Assembly: GCA_947497895.1 (NCBI GenBank)
Contig: CANMIL010000011.1
Span: 52,920-116,919 of the forward strand
Direction: 5' to 3'
Source of the DNA: an uncultured Tenacibaculum sp.
GTDB lineage: Bacteria > Bacteroidota > Bacteroidia > Flavobacteriales > Flavobacteriaceae
DNA: 64,000 nt
The position numbers and the translations under genes are program-made. Numbering within the stretch: the first letter of the stretch is position 1; the number at the start of each line of letters is the position of its first letter. This document shows positions 1 through 8,659 of the stretch, piece after piece. The notes beneath the pieces are model-generated. The model worked only from the letters and a program-made list of their open reading frames with translations. It made no database searches and was not told where the DNA came from.

Positions 1-2
1 AA

Positions 3-671
3 GAAATTAAATTGAAGATAAAACTTTCTCCAGTGGTATTTCTTCAAGGTCCTTTAGTTACTTCTGGAACAGCCATTATGGATGACAGTTTAAGAAGTAG
101 TGATTTAATTCCAACTACAAGTCCTTATGCTGATGCAATTACTTGTGAGTCTTCAGTATTCAACGTCTCAGGGAGTGATGCCATCGTTGATTGGGTTTGG
201 GTAACACTACGTGATAAAAACGATTACAAAACAATACTTTCAAGTCAATCTGCATTATTGCAAGCAGATGGAGATATCGTTGATACGGATGGAACATCTG
301 AATTAGTCATAGACTTACCTATTGATAGTTATTATATAGCAGTGAATCATAGAAATCATTTAGGAATAATGAGTGCGACTACCTATGCTTTGAATACAAC
401 AGGAGTAACAATGGTAAATTTGAGTAATTCATTGTCTTCAATATATGGTACGGCAAATTCAGTAATTGACATGGGTAATGGAATTTATGCCATGATTTCT
501 GGAGATTTTGATGAAAATGGACAAATTCAAAATACAGATGCTAATTCTGTTATCCAATTATTAGGTGTTTCGGGATATTATAAGGCAGATGTTAATATGA
601 ACGGCCAAGTTCAAAATTCAGATGTTAACAACCTTGTAAAACCAAACATTGGTAAAGGAGAACAGTTTTAA
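3..671 (+). CDS. C-terminal end of a large secreted protein with dockerin-like repeats (partial)
   Basis: The reading frame is open to the left edge, so the 5' part lies outside the window; the first possible start (TTG at 12) is probably internal. The last 60 residues hold two calcium-loop repeats, DFDENGQIQNTD and DVNMNGQVQNSD, spaced like the two halves of a type I dockerin, and the protein ends in GKGEQF. There is no T9SS C-terminal sorting domain. The visible part before the repeats looks like beta-rich surface-protein sequence. The next large gene downstream begins with a cohesin-like domain, so this protein may be held at the surface by a partner. That pairing is inference. The function of the missing N-terminal part is unknown. 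Confidence 0.75.
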   Translation, partial: EIKLKIKLSPVVFLQGPLVTSGTAIMDDSLRSSDLIPTTSPYADAITCESSVFNVSGSDAIVDWVWVTLRDKNDYKTILSSQSALLQADGDIVDTDGTSELVIDLPIDSYYIAVNHRNHLGIMSATTYALNTTGVTMVNLSNSLSSIYGTANSVIDMGNGIYAMISGDFDENGQIQNTDANSVIQLLGVSGYYKADVNMNGQVQNSDVNNLVKPNIGKGEQF

Positions 672-747
672 AAGAAATTAATTCAGAGAATAACAACAAT
701 AAGGTTTTATAAAGATTACACAAAAATATAGTTTTAAGGAAACAGGT

Positions 748-912
748 ATGAAATTATTAAAGCGTAGAAAATTTAAAGTTAGAAAGGAAACTAGAAAGTT
801 TGCCTATTTACCAATTATCTATCATGGAGATTTTTTCTGGTTATCAAGTGTTAGAATTGAAAAATCATATAACGGAATGTCTATGAAAATAATCAACATT
901 CAAAAAGCTTAA
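748..912 (+). CDS. Small basic hypothetical protein, 54 aa
   Basis: An ATG-started frame of 54 codons sits between the dockerin-like gene and the T9SS cargo gene, 76 bp after one and 17 bp before the next, on the same strand. It starts MKLLKRRKFKVRKETRKF, very rich in Lys and Arg, and continues into a hydrophobic/aromatic middle (AYLPIIYHGDFFWLSSV). No signal peptide or known motif is seen. Position and spacing suggest it is cotranscribed with its neighbours. I do not recognise the family. A basic cytoplasmic accessory protein is possible, but the sequence does not show a role. Confidence 0.55.
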   Translation: MKLLKRRKFKVRKETRKFAYLPIIYHGDFFWLSSVRIEKSYNGMSMKIINIQKA

Positions 913-929
913 TTTAAAACCCCATTTAA

Positions 930-3158
930 ATGATGAAAAATTTACTTTACATTTTTATAGCTCTGTTTAGTACACAGCTATTTTCACAAAACATTAGTTT
1001 TTCTTTTGTAAATGCAAGAAATACGTCAGATGGAACTAATGATTTTTATGAGGCAGATATTTATATTGCTTCGGACAGCGATGTTATCATTGGATCAGGT
1101 CAAATTTATTTAAATTATAATACCGAGGCATTCGGAGAAAATGTTCATACTAGTGGTAACTTTGAAATGTTACAACCAAGTGGTTCTATTTTAGCAACTA
1201 ACTTTTTTGGTGGAACTGTAAATGCATACAATTCATTTGTAGTAAATGATAATTCAACTTCAAGAGTTTCTACTTCTTTTCAGCAATTAGCAAGTAGTGG
1301 AACAATAGGAATGCCAGTTGTAAATAGCACAGCACTTCATTTGTTTAGTATTAAAATTAAATATGTTGATGTAAACAAAGAACCTAATATTACTTTTGAA
1401 ACAGGAGGTGTATTTTTAGATCAGTTTTATACGGCTTGTGGGCCAACAATAGCGGTTGCTTTTGGAACAGCAGATTGTACGAATGAACCAGGAACACAAA
1501 TAACAGGTGACACGTATGACTCTTCTGGGGCATCATTACCTACGGGAGTAAATTGGACAGGTAATTCGAGTGCTTTTTGGGCAGTAGCATCAAACTGGGG
1601 TGATAGCGTTGTTCCAGATGCTACAAAAAACGTAACCATTCCCAATGTAGCGAATGATCCTATTTTAAATAGCGGTAGTTATGAAGTAAATGATTTAATT
1701 CTAAATGCAGATGCTAACTTAACTATTGATACTAATGGGAATTTAAAAGTAAAAGGAAATTTAACCAATAATGGTTTAATTTCTTTAGAAGCTGATGAAA
1801 GCAACGGAGGTGTTTTTATTTCTGAAGGAGCAACTTCTGGACAAGTTACCTTTCAAAAAGACGGTTTGTTAGCGAATCAATGGACCATTATTTCTGTACC
1901 AGTTAATGGACAAAGTATAAAAGAATTTGCTGAAAATTCAGCGAATGATATTCGTGTAAATACATCAGTTTCTCCAAATAGATATGCAATAGCATACTAT
2001 GATGACAGTAATGCTAGTGGAGCCAAATGGGTGTATTATACTGAGAACGATTTAAGTACCAATACACTTACTTTTGAACCAGGAAAGGGATATGCCATCT
2101 CCAGAGCAACAGATGGTAGCGTTACATTTACAGGGACAATTGATAATGCTGACGTAACTCAAAGCGTTAATGAAAGTGAGTGGAATGCTATAGGTAATCC
2201 ATACACAGCGTATGTTCCTCTAAACGATATCTCCGGAGAAAATTTTATCGCTAAAAACTCGGCTAAATTCGATCCTTCTTTTGTTGCTGCATATACTTGG
2301 GATAGAACACAAAATAAGTACGTAGCAAATACATTACTCGACTCAGAAGTAAAATTAGTCCCAGGTCAAGGATTTTTCGTGAGAACAACAAGTGGTGTTA
2401 CCGATGTTATATTCAATGAAAATCAAAGAGGAGAAGCTGTTTCTGGAGGTGCATCAGGTAGAAGTAGAAATAGTAATAATGAAGTGAAAATTGAGCTTAA
2501 TGCCTTAGCTAACGGAACAAATGTAACCACAAAAATTTTATATAATGAAACGGCGACTACAGGATTGGACGCAGGTTATGATATTGGAAATTTTGACGGT
2601 GCATCTTTCGACATTTTTTCAAAGTTAGTTGAAGGTGAATCGGAACATAATTTTACAATTCAATCGTTACCAATAAATAATTTTGAAGAAATAGTTGTTC
2701 CAATAGGTTTAGTAGTTGAAAATGGAACTGAAGTAGTGTTCTCAATGAACTCGACGCAAGTACCATCAGAAACTGCCATTTATCTTGAAGATAAAGTAAA
2801 GAATACCTTAACTGATTTAACAAACTCATCTTATACGGTAACTATTGAAGAAACAGGGAGTGAAGAAGGAAGGTTTTATTTACACACTTCATCAGAAGTA
2901 TTAAGTACAGATGATGCGTATTTAATCGATGAAAATATTAGCATTTTAAATTCTGGTAAAAAGGAAATAACAGTGAAAGGAAATACTTCTGACGCTGAAA
3001 TAAAGATATTTTCATTAATAGGAAAGGAAGTTTTGAGTACTGAAATAGAAGGAAATACCACAACAAATATTCAGTTAAATTATTTATCAACGGGTGTTTA
3101 CATTGTAAATGTTACATCTGATACATTTAATATTAGCAGAAAAATAATTTTAGAATAA
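930..3158 (+). CDS. T9SS-exported surface protein with cohesin-like N-terminus
   Basis: This is a 742-residue secreted protein. It starts with a Sec signal peptide (MMKNLLYIFIALFSTQLFSQ), then a beta-rich domain of about 150 residues with the pattern of cohesin/cohesin-like folds (a GQIYLNYN segment followed by a long run of beta strands). A bacterial-repeat-like middle with NWTGNSSAFWAVASNWGD follows, then a second half common in Bacteroidota surface proteins. The last 65 residues (ITVKGNT...IFSLIGKEVLST...LSTGVYIVNVTSD) form a type A T9SS sorting domain, so it should cross the outer membrane through the Por/Spr machinery and lose this tail. The ligand or substrate is unknown. The upstream gene carries dockerin-like repeats, making a surface complex plausible. 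Confidence 0.8.
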   Translation: MMKNLLYIFIALFSTQLFSQNISFSFVNARNTSDGTNDFYEADIYIASDSDVIIGSGQIYLNYNTEAFGENVHTSGNFEMLQPSGSILATNFFGGTVNAYNSFVVNDNSTSRVSTSFQQLASSGTIGMPVVNSTALHLFSIKIKYVDVNKEPNITFETGGVFLDQFYTACGPTIAVAFGTADCTNEPGTQITGDTYDSSGASLPTGVNWTGNSSAFWAVASNWGDSVVPDATKNVTIPNVANDPILNSGSYEVNDLILNADANLTIDTNGNLKVKGNLTNNGLISLEADESNGGVFISEGATSGQVTFQKDGLLANQWTIISVPVNGQSIKEFAENSANDIRVNTSVSPNRYAIAYYDDSNASGAKWVYYTENDLSTNTLTFEPGKGYAISRATDGSVTFTGTIDNADVTQSVNESEWNAIGNPYTAYVPLNDISGENFIAKNSAKFDPSFVAAYTWDRTQNKYVANTLLDSEVKLVPGQGFFVRTTSGVTDVIFNENQRGEAVSGGASGRSRNSNNEVKIELNALANGTNVTTKILYNETATTGLDAGYDIGNFDGASFDIFSKLVEGESEHNFTIQSLPINNFEEIVVPIGLVVENGTEVVFSMNSTQVPSETAIYLEDKVKNTLTDLTNSSYTVTIEETGSEEGRFYLHTSSEVLSTDDAYLIDENISILNSGKKEITVKGNTSDAEIKIFSLIGKEVLSTEIEGNTTTNIQLNYLSTGVYIVNVTSDTFNISRKIILE

Positions 3159-3172
3159 AAAGCATTGAAATC

Positions 3173-3331
3173 ATGGATAATAAAGAGAATAAAATATCGA
3201 GAAAAGAGGCTTTAAAGAAAATTGGTGATTACGGAAAATATACAGCATTAACGGCAATAGGAACGTATTTAATGTTGAATCCAAAAAAGGCACAAGCAAC
3301 ATCACCTGAAGCTCCTGGAGAGGGGTTTTAA
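3173..3331 (+). CDS. Leader-like small protein, 52 aa
   Basis: A 52-codon frame begins 14 bp after the T9SS gene, probably in the same transcript, and is followed by a terminator hairpin. It starts MDNKENKISRKEALKKIGDY, has a short hydrophobic stretch (TALTAIGTYLMLN), then PKKAQATSPEAPGEGF. The arrangement resembles an export leader (SRK-type basic motif, hydrophobic core, AQA cleavage-like site) followed by a tail of about 10 residues. It lacks the twin arginine of a true Tat signal. I have the impression that similar small proteins follow T9SS genes in other flavobacteria, but I cannot verify that. It could be an accessory membrane peptide or a secreted peptide precursor. Confidence 0.65.
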   Translation: MDNKENKISRKEALKKIGDYGKYTALTAIGTYLMLNPKKAQATSPEAPGEGF

Positions 3332-3360
3332 AATTTAACGCAAGGGAATTATTTAAGGGC

Positions 3361-3399
3361 GAAGGTCAGTTCATTTATATGGGCTGGCCTTCTTTTTAT
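3361..3399 (+). terminator. Rho-independent terminator after the surface-protein cluster
   Basis: The arms GAAGGTCAG and CTGGCCTTC pair with one bulged position around a 14-nt loop, followed by TTTTTATA. It lies 30 bp after the stop of the 52-residue gene and closes the left-hand transcription unit. Confidence 0.65.
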
Positions 3400-3443
3400 A
3401 TATTTTAATAATAGTAAATATGTTGTTTCTAGGGGAGGATGGT

Positions 3444-3461
3444 TTATTTTCCAATACAGAA
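3444..3461. repeat. Attachment-site copy 3 (outer end of unit A)
   Basis: Read on the minus strand this is TTCTGTATTGGAAAATAA, encoding F-C-I-G-K-stop, the C-terminus of MnmE. It differs from copy 2 at 2 of 18 positions, both synonymous third-base changes. Similarity to copy 2 continues beyond the 18 bp on the element side (AGTA, then GAA, then AGTAAAAT at matching distance), which marks it as an element end rather than a chance match. Confidence 0.7.
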
Positions 3462-3685
3462 AGTATGAACCTTAGTAAAATAGGAGCTTCCAATTTTTCA
3501 GGTTGACAATCTGTTTTATGATCAATTACGGACATTCAAATTAATATTTATAATTTATCAGAAAGATAAATTATATGATTTGTGATTAAAAATTTCGTAT
3601 AGATTAAGCTTTAGAATCATTTTTGATTAAAACTATAATTGCAAGAAGAATATCTTGAGTTTTTTGTTAAAAATCTTTATTTCAG

Positions 3686-3716
3686 TTGTTTAGCTTGGTT
3701 TTAAGTTCTATATTTA
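3686..3716 (+). promoter_or_regulatory. Candidate promoter of the NACHT gene
   Basis: TTG at 3686-3688, a 20-bp spacer and TATATTTA at 3709-3716 fit the Bacteroidota -33/-7 consensus (TTG, TAnnTTTG) except for the last base. It lies about 90 bp before the start codon. Confidence 0.35.
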
Positions 3717-3806
3717 CACCGAGTAATATGATTTACTCATAGTTTCCTCTCTTTATTTTAATAGATTCACTTTTGGCTAGTCGAGATTTATCTAAAATTA
3801 TAGAAA

Positions 3807-5519
3807 ATGGAAATAATCGACCCGCTTTTAATTGCAATTCAAGAATTCTTAAAAAGTAAAAACTTTGATGTTCCTGATTGGTTCGTTGAATTAGTTTTAG
3901 TATTAGTTGTTCCTTTAATCTTATTTATTTTAAACTACTTAAAGAAGCGAATAATATCGATTTATCGATATAGAAAAAACTCGAATGATCTTCACCCGTT
4001 TTATACAAATGCTGATATTACAAGAGCTAAGAAATATTATGTTCCGACAAAATTAAGAGATAAACCTCCTTCTAATTTTGATGATTTATTAATGGCTAGA
4101 ACAATAGATATTGATACACCGGCTATTAATTGGTTTTTGAACAGAGCCTTTGATGACAAAGATGATGCTAGATTTTATTTAATACTTGCGGATTCAGGGA
4201 TGGGAAAGACCACATTTTTAATTAACCTTTATCTTGAATATGCAGGTAAGTTATTTAGGAAATATGATATCAAGTTATACCCAATAGGTCATCCTCAAAC
4301 TTTTATTGAGATTGAAAAACTGAAAGAAAAAGGACTGGAGAAAAACACAATATTATTGTTGGATGCTTTTGATGAAGACAATAAAGCTTTGGTCAATTGG
4401 AAAGAACGATTTGATAGTATTATCGAGAGTGTTCAAAGCTTTAGAGAAGTTGTAATAACTTCTCGTACACAGTTTTTTCCGAGTGAGGTAGAGGAACCTT
4501 ATCAAACAAAAATTCCACGAGCGGGAAGTGAAAAAGGATTTCATTTAATTAACAAAATGTATATTTCACCATTTTCTAAGTCGGATATTTCTTTATACTT
4601 AGATAAGAAGTTTGGTAAATACAATATTTTTAAAAAGGGTATAAAAGATAGAGCGAATAGAATAGTGAATCAATCACCAAGTCTTATGTTACGCCCTATG
4701 TTACTGGCTTATATAGATGACCTTTTAGAGTCGACAACGAATTATAAGTATGTTTTTCAAATCTATGAGGAGCTCGTTTTAAAATGGATATCAAGAGAAG
4801 CGAATAGAATTGAAAAAGAAAGGGCAGAGGAATTCAGAGAGAATTTATCTGATTTTTCATTAATTGTAGCGAAGAAAATTTATCAAAACTGGATTGAGGG
4901 CAAAAAAGGTTTAATTCTTACTTCTGATGAAATAGAAGAAATTGCGAAGCGGCATAATATAAAACTGAACTCTTTAGAAATGAAGAGTAAATCTTTATTG
5001 AATCGAAATGTTATAGGGGAGTATAAATTTTCACATAAATCGATTCTTGAATTTTTATTAGCAAAAGAATGTATGATTAATGATGAGTTTGGTAGTAGTT
5101 TTAATTTTATTGGATTTGATCAAGCTCAAAAGTTTGTCGCTGAATTGAGTAAAGTTGAATATGTCTTGAGATTCTTCAAGAAAAGTAAGATTAAAGTTTT
5201 TACAAATTATTATGATTTACCACTGGGCAACTCCGATAGAAAAGTGAAGAAATTTATGAAATCTATTATGGTTAATAGAATACAACTTAAAGAACTTCTT
5301 TTGGAATTGGATGATAACAGGTTTATTGAAGGAATTAATGAATTATTTATACAAAATATCATCATATTAGAAGATTCTCAATACTATAAAATTGAGAATC
5401 TAGATAAGGTTAAATCGTTAAAAAGGGTAACAATCTATACTTCTTTTAAAGGCGTAAAAGATGGGAGAGTTCAGGATATAAGAAAATATTTACCACATTG
5501 TTATATTCCTAGATGGTAA
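3807..5519 (+). CDS. Membrane-anchored NACHT/STAND-type NTPase, candidate antiphage protein
   Basis: This is a 570-residue P-loop NTPase. An N-terminal membrane segment lies at about residues 25-45 and is followed by a basic stretch. Walker A is DSGMGKTTF near residue 130, Walker B is ILLLDAFDED near 182, and the sensor-like VVITSRTQFF follows. The motif FSHKSILEFLLAKE near 410 is typical of the winged-helix end of NACHT modules. The remaining 150 residues form a short C-terminal region with no clear leucine-rich or TPR repeats. Bacterial NACHT proteins are known antiphage sensors, and many act alone, as this gene would. It is the only gene between two attachment-site copies. The membrane anchor suggests the effector acts at the membrane. 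The trigger is unknown. Confidence 0.75.
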   Translation: MEIIDPLLIAIQEFLKSKNFDVPDWFVELVLVLVVPLILFILNYLKKRIISIYRYRKNSNDLHPFYTNADITRAKKYYVPTKLRDKPPSNFDDLLMARTIDIDTPAINWFLNRAFDDKDDARFYLILADSGMGKTTFLINLYLEYAGKLFRKYDIKLYPIGHPQTFIEIEKLKEKGLEKNTILLLDAFDEDNKALVNWKERFDSIIESVQSFREVVITSRTQFFPSEVEEPYQTKIPRAGSEKGFHLINKMYISPFSKSDISLYLDKKFGKYNIFKKGIKDRANRIVNQSPSLMLRPMLLAYIDDLLESTTNYKYVFQIYEELVLKWISREANRIEKERAEEFRENLSDFSLIVAKKIYQNWIEGKKGLILTSDEIEEIAKRHNIKLNSLEMKSKSLLNRNVIGEYKFSHKSILEFLLAKECMINDEFGSSFNFIGFDQAQKFVAELSKVEYVLRFFKKSKIKVFTNYYDLPLGNSDRKVKKFMKSIMVNRIQLKELLLELDDNRFIEGINELFIQNIIILEDSQYYKIENLDKVKSLKRVTIYTSFKGVKDGRVQDIRKYLPHCYIPRW

Positions 5520-5610
5520 TGACTAAAAAAAATGAATTTAATCGGAAGGATCTTTATTCTAAGCGGGGTATTTGCTGAATGTAAAGTTAAAAGGATGTTT
5601 TTTCATTTCC

Positions 5611-5628
5611 TTACTTCCCAATACAGAA
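5611..5628. repeat. Attachment-site copy 2 (junction of units A and B)
   Basis: Read on the minus strand this is TTCTGTATTGGGAAGTAA (F-C-I-G-K-stop of MnmE). It matches the end of the intact mnmE gene at 17 of 18 positions, and the identity extends one further base past the stop. It marks the far end of the 23-kb island, whose integrase lies next to mnmE. Confidence 0.8.
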
Positions 5629-5734
5629 AGTAAGAATTCTAGTAAAATCAATAGTTACATCCTCGTGAGGTGGAGTATTGGTGGAAGATTTTGTTTTCTT
5701 TTTGTTAATTATTTTTTTTTAAAATAAATAAAAA

Positions 5735-5756
5735 TATATTTGACTAATAATGTCAA
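5735..5756 (+). promoter_or_regulatory. Promoter -7 box with overlapping operator for the defence operon
   Basis: TATATTTG at 5735-5742 is a perfect Bacteroidota -7 box. Its last bases form the left arm of the inverted repeat TTGAC-N7-GTCAA (5740-5744 and 5752-5756). It lies just before the XRE regulator gene, so binding here by that regulator would block transcription. This is the arrangement of C-protein control in restriction-modification operons. The autoregulation is inferred. Confidence 0.5.
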
Positions 5757-5777
5757 GAATATTTAAAGCAAGACAAA

Positions 5778-6071
5778 ATGACTTTAGCTGAATTACTAAA
5801 ATATCAAAGGGAGAAAGAAGATTTATTAATGAGGGAGATGGCTTATAAAGTAGATGTAGATACTGCTATTATTAGTAAAATAGAAAATGGATATAGAGTA
5901 CCTACTAAAGAACAATTGAAAAAATATGCTACTGCTTTACATATAGATTATGACAAACTTCTTACCCTTTGGATTAGTGAAAAGCTATATCAAGAAGTAA
6001 AGGAAGAACCTAAAGCATTAGATGCTTTGAAAATAGTAGTAAAAAGAATTAAAAGAGGAAAAGAAGAATAA
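5778..6071 (+). CDS. XRE-family regulator of the defence operon
   Basis: A 97-residue protein with a Cro/C1-type helix-turn-helix over residues 1-60: LLKYQREKEDLLMREMAYKV, then DTAIISKIENGYRVPTKEQL and the hydrophobic end of the fold. The C-terminal 35 residues are charged and helical. It is the first gene of a tightly packed operon; its stop codon overlaps the ATG of the helicase gene by one base. An inverted repeat overlaps the promoter just upstream. The likely role is control of the operon's own expression, delaying restriction until methylation is established, as C proteins do. This role is inferred from position and fold. Confidence 0.75.
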   Translation: MTLAELLKYQREKEDLLMREMAYKVDVDTAIISKIENGYRVPTKEQLKKYATALHIDYDKLLTLWISEKLYQEVKEEPKALDALKIVVKRIKRGKEE

Positions 6072-8659
6072 TGAGTAGTAATTTTAGTATTGAGACCTTA
6101 TGGCAAGAAGTTGGGTTTAAACCAAACAATTCACAAGAAAAAGCCATAAAGCATATTGATGGTGCATTATACCTTACTGCTGGTCCAGGTTCAGGAAAAA
6201 CAAGAGTACTTTTATGGAGAACACTGAACCTTATTGTTTTTCATAATATTAAACCAGATGAAATACTCTTAACAACATTTACGGAAAAGGCTGCTCACCA
6301 ATTAAAGGAAGGGTTACAATCTCTATTAGGACTTGCAAGTAATCATACTGGAAAACAATATGATTTAGCAAGTATGTATATTGGAACTGTTCATTCTGCT
6401 TGTAATAGATTAATTGGGGATAGAAGGTTTTATAAGAACAGAGGAAGAAGTAAAGCAGTAAAAACTATTGACCAATTAGAACAGTATTTTTACATTAAAA
6501 GAAATTCTATTTGGAATCGTCTTTTACAAGTTGCAGGATTAGAAACCATTGATGTTAATGCTTTTTTTCAAAAAAAGACTCCAAGTTTTCCTAATAAGCA
6601 TAAAGCTCTAACACAATGTATTTCTCTTTTTAATAGATTTTCTGAAGAAAGATTAAATATTCCAGAAGCATTAGATAAAACAAACAAAAAAGATGGGTTG
6701 TATGCTATTTTAAAGATGTATGAAGAATATAGAAATATTCTAATTGAAGATGAAATGTATGATAGATGTGATTTATCTTTAATTCAAAATAAAGCTTTAG
6801 AGGTAATTGAAGAGTATGAAAATGCTAAGAAAATCTTCAAGTACATAATTGTTGATGAATATCAAGACACTAATAGTATACAAGAACAACTATATTTTGC
6901 ATTAGCAGGAAATAAGAATATTTGTGTAGTTGGTGATGATGACCAAGCACTTTATAGGTTTAGAGGTAGTACTGTTGAAAATTTTGTTGAGTTTCCTGCT
7001 AGAGTTTCTCAGTTTTTAGAAGTAGATACCACTAAAATAGCTTTATCAATAAACTACAGGTCAAGAAAAAACATAGTAGATTTTTATACAAATTTTATAG
7101 AACAAGAAGATTGGACTAAAAATGGAGATATTGATAACCAATATAGAGTACATGATAAAGGTATTACTGCATTTTCACAAGATTCTAACGCTTCTGTTAT
7201 TTCTGTTGAGGATAATTGGATAGACCAAACTGCTCGATTCTGTAAAGAATTAATAGATAATAATATTGTAAATGATGCAAACCAAATAGCTTTTTTATTC
7301 CCATCATTAACCAGTACTGATGCATTAAGGACAATAGGAGCTTTAAGAGAAAGTGGATTAAATGTTTATGCTCCAAGAGCAGGAAGGTTTATTGAAGGAA
7401 AAGAATCTACAGAATTATTTGGTGTTTTTGCGAATATTTTTGGAACTCCAGATGTGTCTGAATTTTCTGGTTTTGAATTTAATAAGTTTAAATCATGGCT
7501 TAAAAAAGCTGAAAAAACAGGAAAAGATATTATAGAGAATGATACTGATTTAAAACGTTTTGTAAATAATAAAAGGATTGAATTAGAAAAAATAGCTAAA
7601 GATTATGAAGCTCTATTGAGAGTAACTGAAAAAAATAATTGGGAGTTAGACCAAGAATTTGATTTAAACTTGATGAGAAGAAAATTATCAGAAGCTAATA
7701 ACCTTTCTGAAAATGCTAAAAAGGCAATTTTAAGTCCTTATTTAGCAAGGATTGTTAATGAGAAATTGAATGATGATAGCCAAAAACCTTTTAAGTTATC
7801 TCAAATAATCAATAGAGCCACTTCTTTAGACTGGAGTATTTTGGATTTGTTTTATCAGCTTTCAGGTTTTACACATTTTAAACATTACTTTGATTTAGCA
7901 GAAAATGAAAATAATGAAGCCCCAATTTGCAATCTATCTAAAATTACAGAATACCTTACTAGGTTTATGGAATTGTATTCTTCTATCCTCTCTGCAAGTT
8001 TTTTAAGTGAAGAAGGATTTATTAGACTTTTCTTTTCTTCTTATCTATACACTTTACATAGAATGGGAGAAAGTGATTTTGAAAATGAAGATGACCCTTT
8101 CCCAAAAGGAAATATTCAAGTACTTACTATACATCAATCTAAGGGATTAGAATTTCCTGTAGTTTTTATGTATCCTAAAAGAAGAGAATTTGTAGATGCA
8201 GATCAAAAAGAGATAATTATTAGAAATTTAAAAGAAGTAGATGGTGAACCTTTAGAAAAAATAGGGAGATTTGATTTAATGAGGATTCTTTATGTAGGAT
8301 TATCAAGAGCAGAAAAACTATTGATTTTACCAAAATTAAAACCTGTAAAATCTAAGAAAGGGCAATGTACTATTTCATACATTAATAATACTTTATCTTC
8401 TACAGGTACTTTAGATATGCAAAATTTCAATACCAGTACTCTACAAATTAGTGGTGTTAAAGATTTTGCATTAAGTAAACCTTATTCTTATACAGCTGAT
8501 TATTTAGCATATGATAGATGTCCAAGACAATACATGATTTACAGAAAATACGGTTTTATTCCTTCTCGAAGTCAAACTATGTTTTTTGGTTCATTAGTAC
8601 ATAATACTATTGAGGATTTACATGAATTATTAATTTCTAAGAGAGAGCAAAAAGGATGA
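6071..8659 (+). CDS. UvrD/AddA-type ATP-dependent helicase with a truncated C-terminal nuclease start
   Basis: An 862-residue superfamily 1A helicase. Walker A is AGPGSGKTRVLLWR near residue 38; motif II is IVDEYQDTN near 262; GDDDQALYRFRGS near 289 is motif III; LTIHQSKGLEFPVVF near 685 is motif V; LYVGLSRAEKLL near 740 is motif VI. The last 60 residues (YDRCPRQYMIYRKYGF, then GSLVHNTIEDLHE) are the opening of a RecB/AddB-type nuclease domain, including the first cysteine of its iron-sulphur cluster. The rest of that domain is in the next gene, which overlaps by 4 bp (ATGA). It likely unwinds and processes foreign DNA ends together with the nuclease. Confidence 0.85.
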   Translation: MSSNFSIETLWQEVGFKPNNSQEKAIKHIDGALYLTAGPGSGKTRVLLWRTLNLIVFHNIKPDEILLTTFTEKAAHQLKEGLQSLLGLASNHTGKQYDLASMYIGTVHSACNRLIGDRRFYKNRGRSKAVKTIDQLEQYFYIKRNSIWNRLLQVAGLETIDVNAFFQKKTPSFPNKHKALTQCISLFNRFSEERLNIPEALDKTNKKDGLYAILKMYEEYRNILIEDEMYDRCDLSLIQNKALEVIEEYENAKKIFKYIIVDEYQDTNSIQEQLYFALAGNKNICVVGDDDQALYRFRGSTVENFVEFPARVSQFLEVDTTKIALSINYRSRKNIVDFYTNFIEQEDWTKNGDIDNQYRVHDKGITAFSQDSNASVISVEDNWIDQTARFCKELIDNNIVNDANQIAFLFPSLTSTDALRTIGALRESGLNVYAPRAGRFIEGKESTELFGVFANIFGTPDVSEFSGFEFNKFKSWLKKAEKTGKDIIENDTDLKRFVNNKRIELEKIAKDYEALLRVTEKNNWELDQEFDLNLMRRKLSEANNLSENAKKAILSPYLARIVNEKLNDDSQKPFKLSQIINRATSLDWSILDLFYQLSGFTHFKHYFDLAENENNEAPICNLSKITEYLTRFMELYSSILSASFLSEEGFIRLFFSSYLYTLHRMGESDFENEDDPFPKGNIQVLTIHQSKGLEFPVVFMYPKRREFVDADQKEIIIRNLKEVDGEPLEKIGRFDLMRILYVGLSRAEKLLILPKLKPVKSKKGQCTISYINNTLSSTGTLDMQNFNTSTLQISGVKDFALSKPYSYTADYLAYDRCPRQYMIYRKYGFIPSRSQTMFFGSLVHNTIEDLHELLISKREQKG

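Larger units (their letters stand above)
3444..5628. mobile_element. Unit A: 2.2-kb island with one NACHT gene, flanked by mnmE-type att repeats
   Basis: The unit is bounded by att copies 3 and 2 and contains a single gene, the NACHT-type NTPase, with no integrase, relaxase or replication gene. It lies in tandem with the larger unit B, so it is best described as a cis-mobilizable cassette or the remnant of a second island that used the same integration site. Movement would need the recombinase of unit B or of another element. The boundaries are seen in the sequence; mobility is inferred. Confidence 0.6.

Noticed and set aside
3444..3461. Remnant of a second mnmE gene
   Set aside because: Only the last few codons are recognisable and no more of mnmE is found beside them, as expected for an attachment site.
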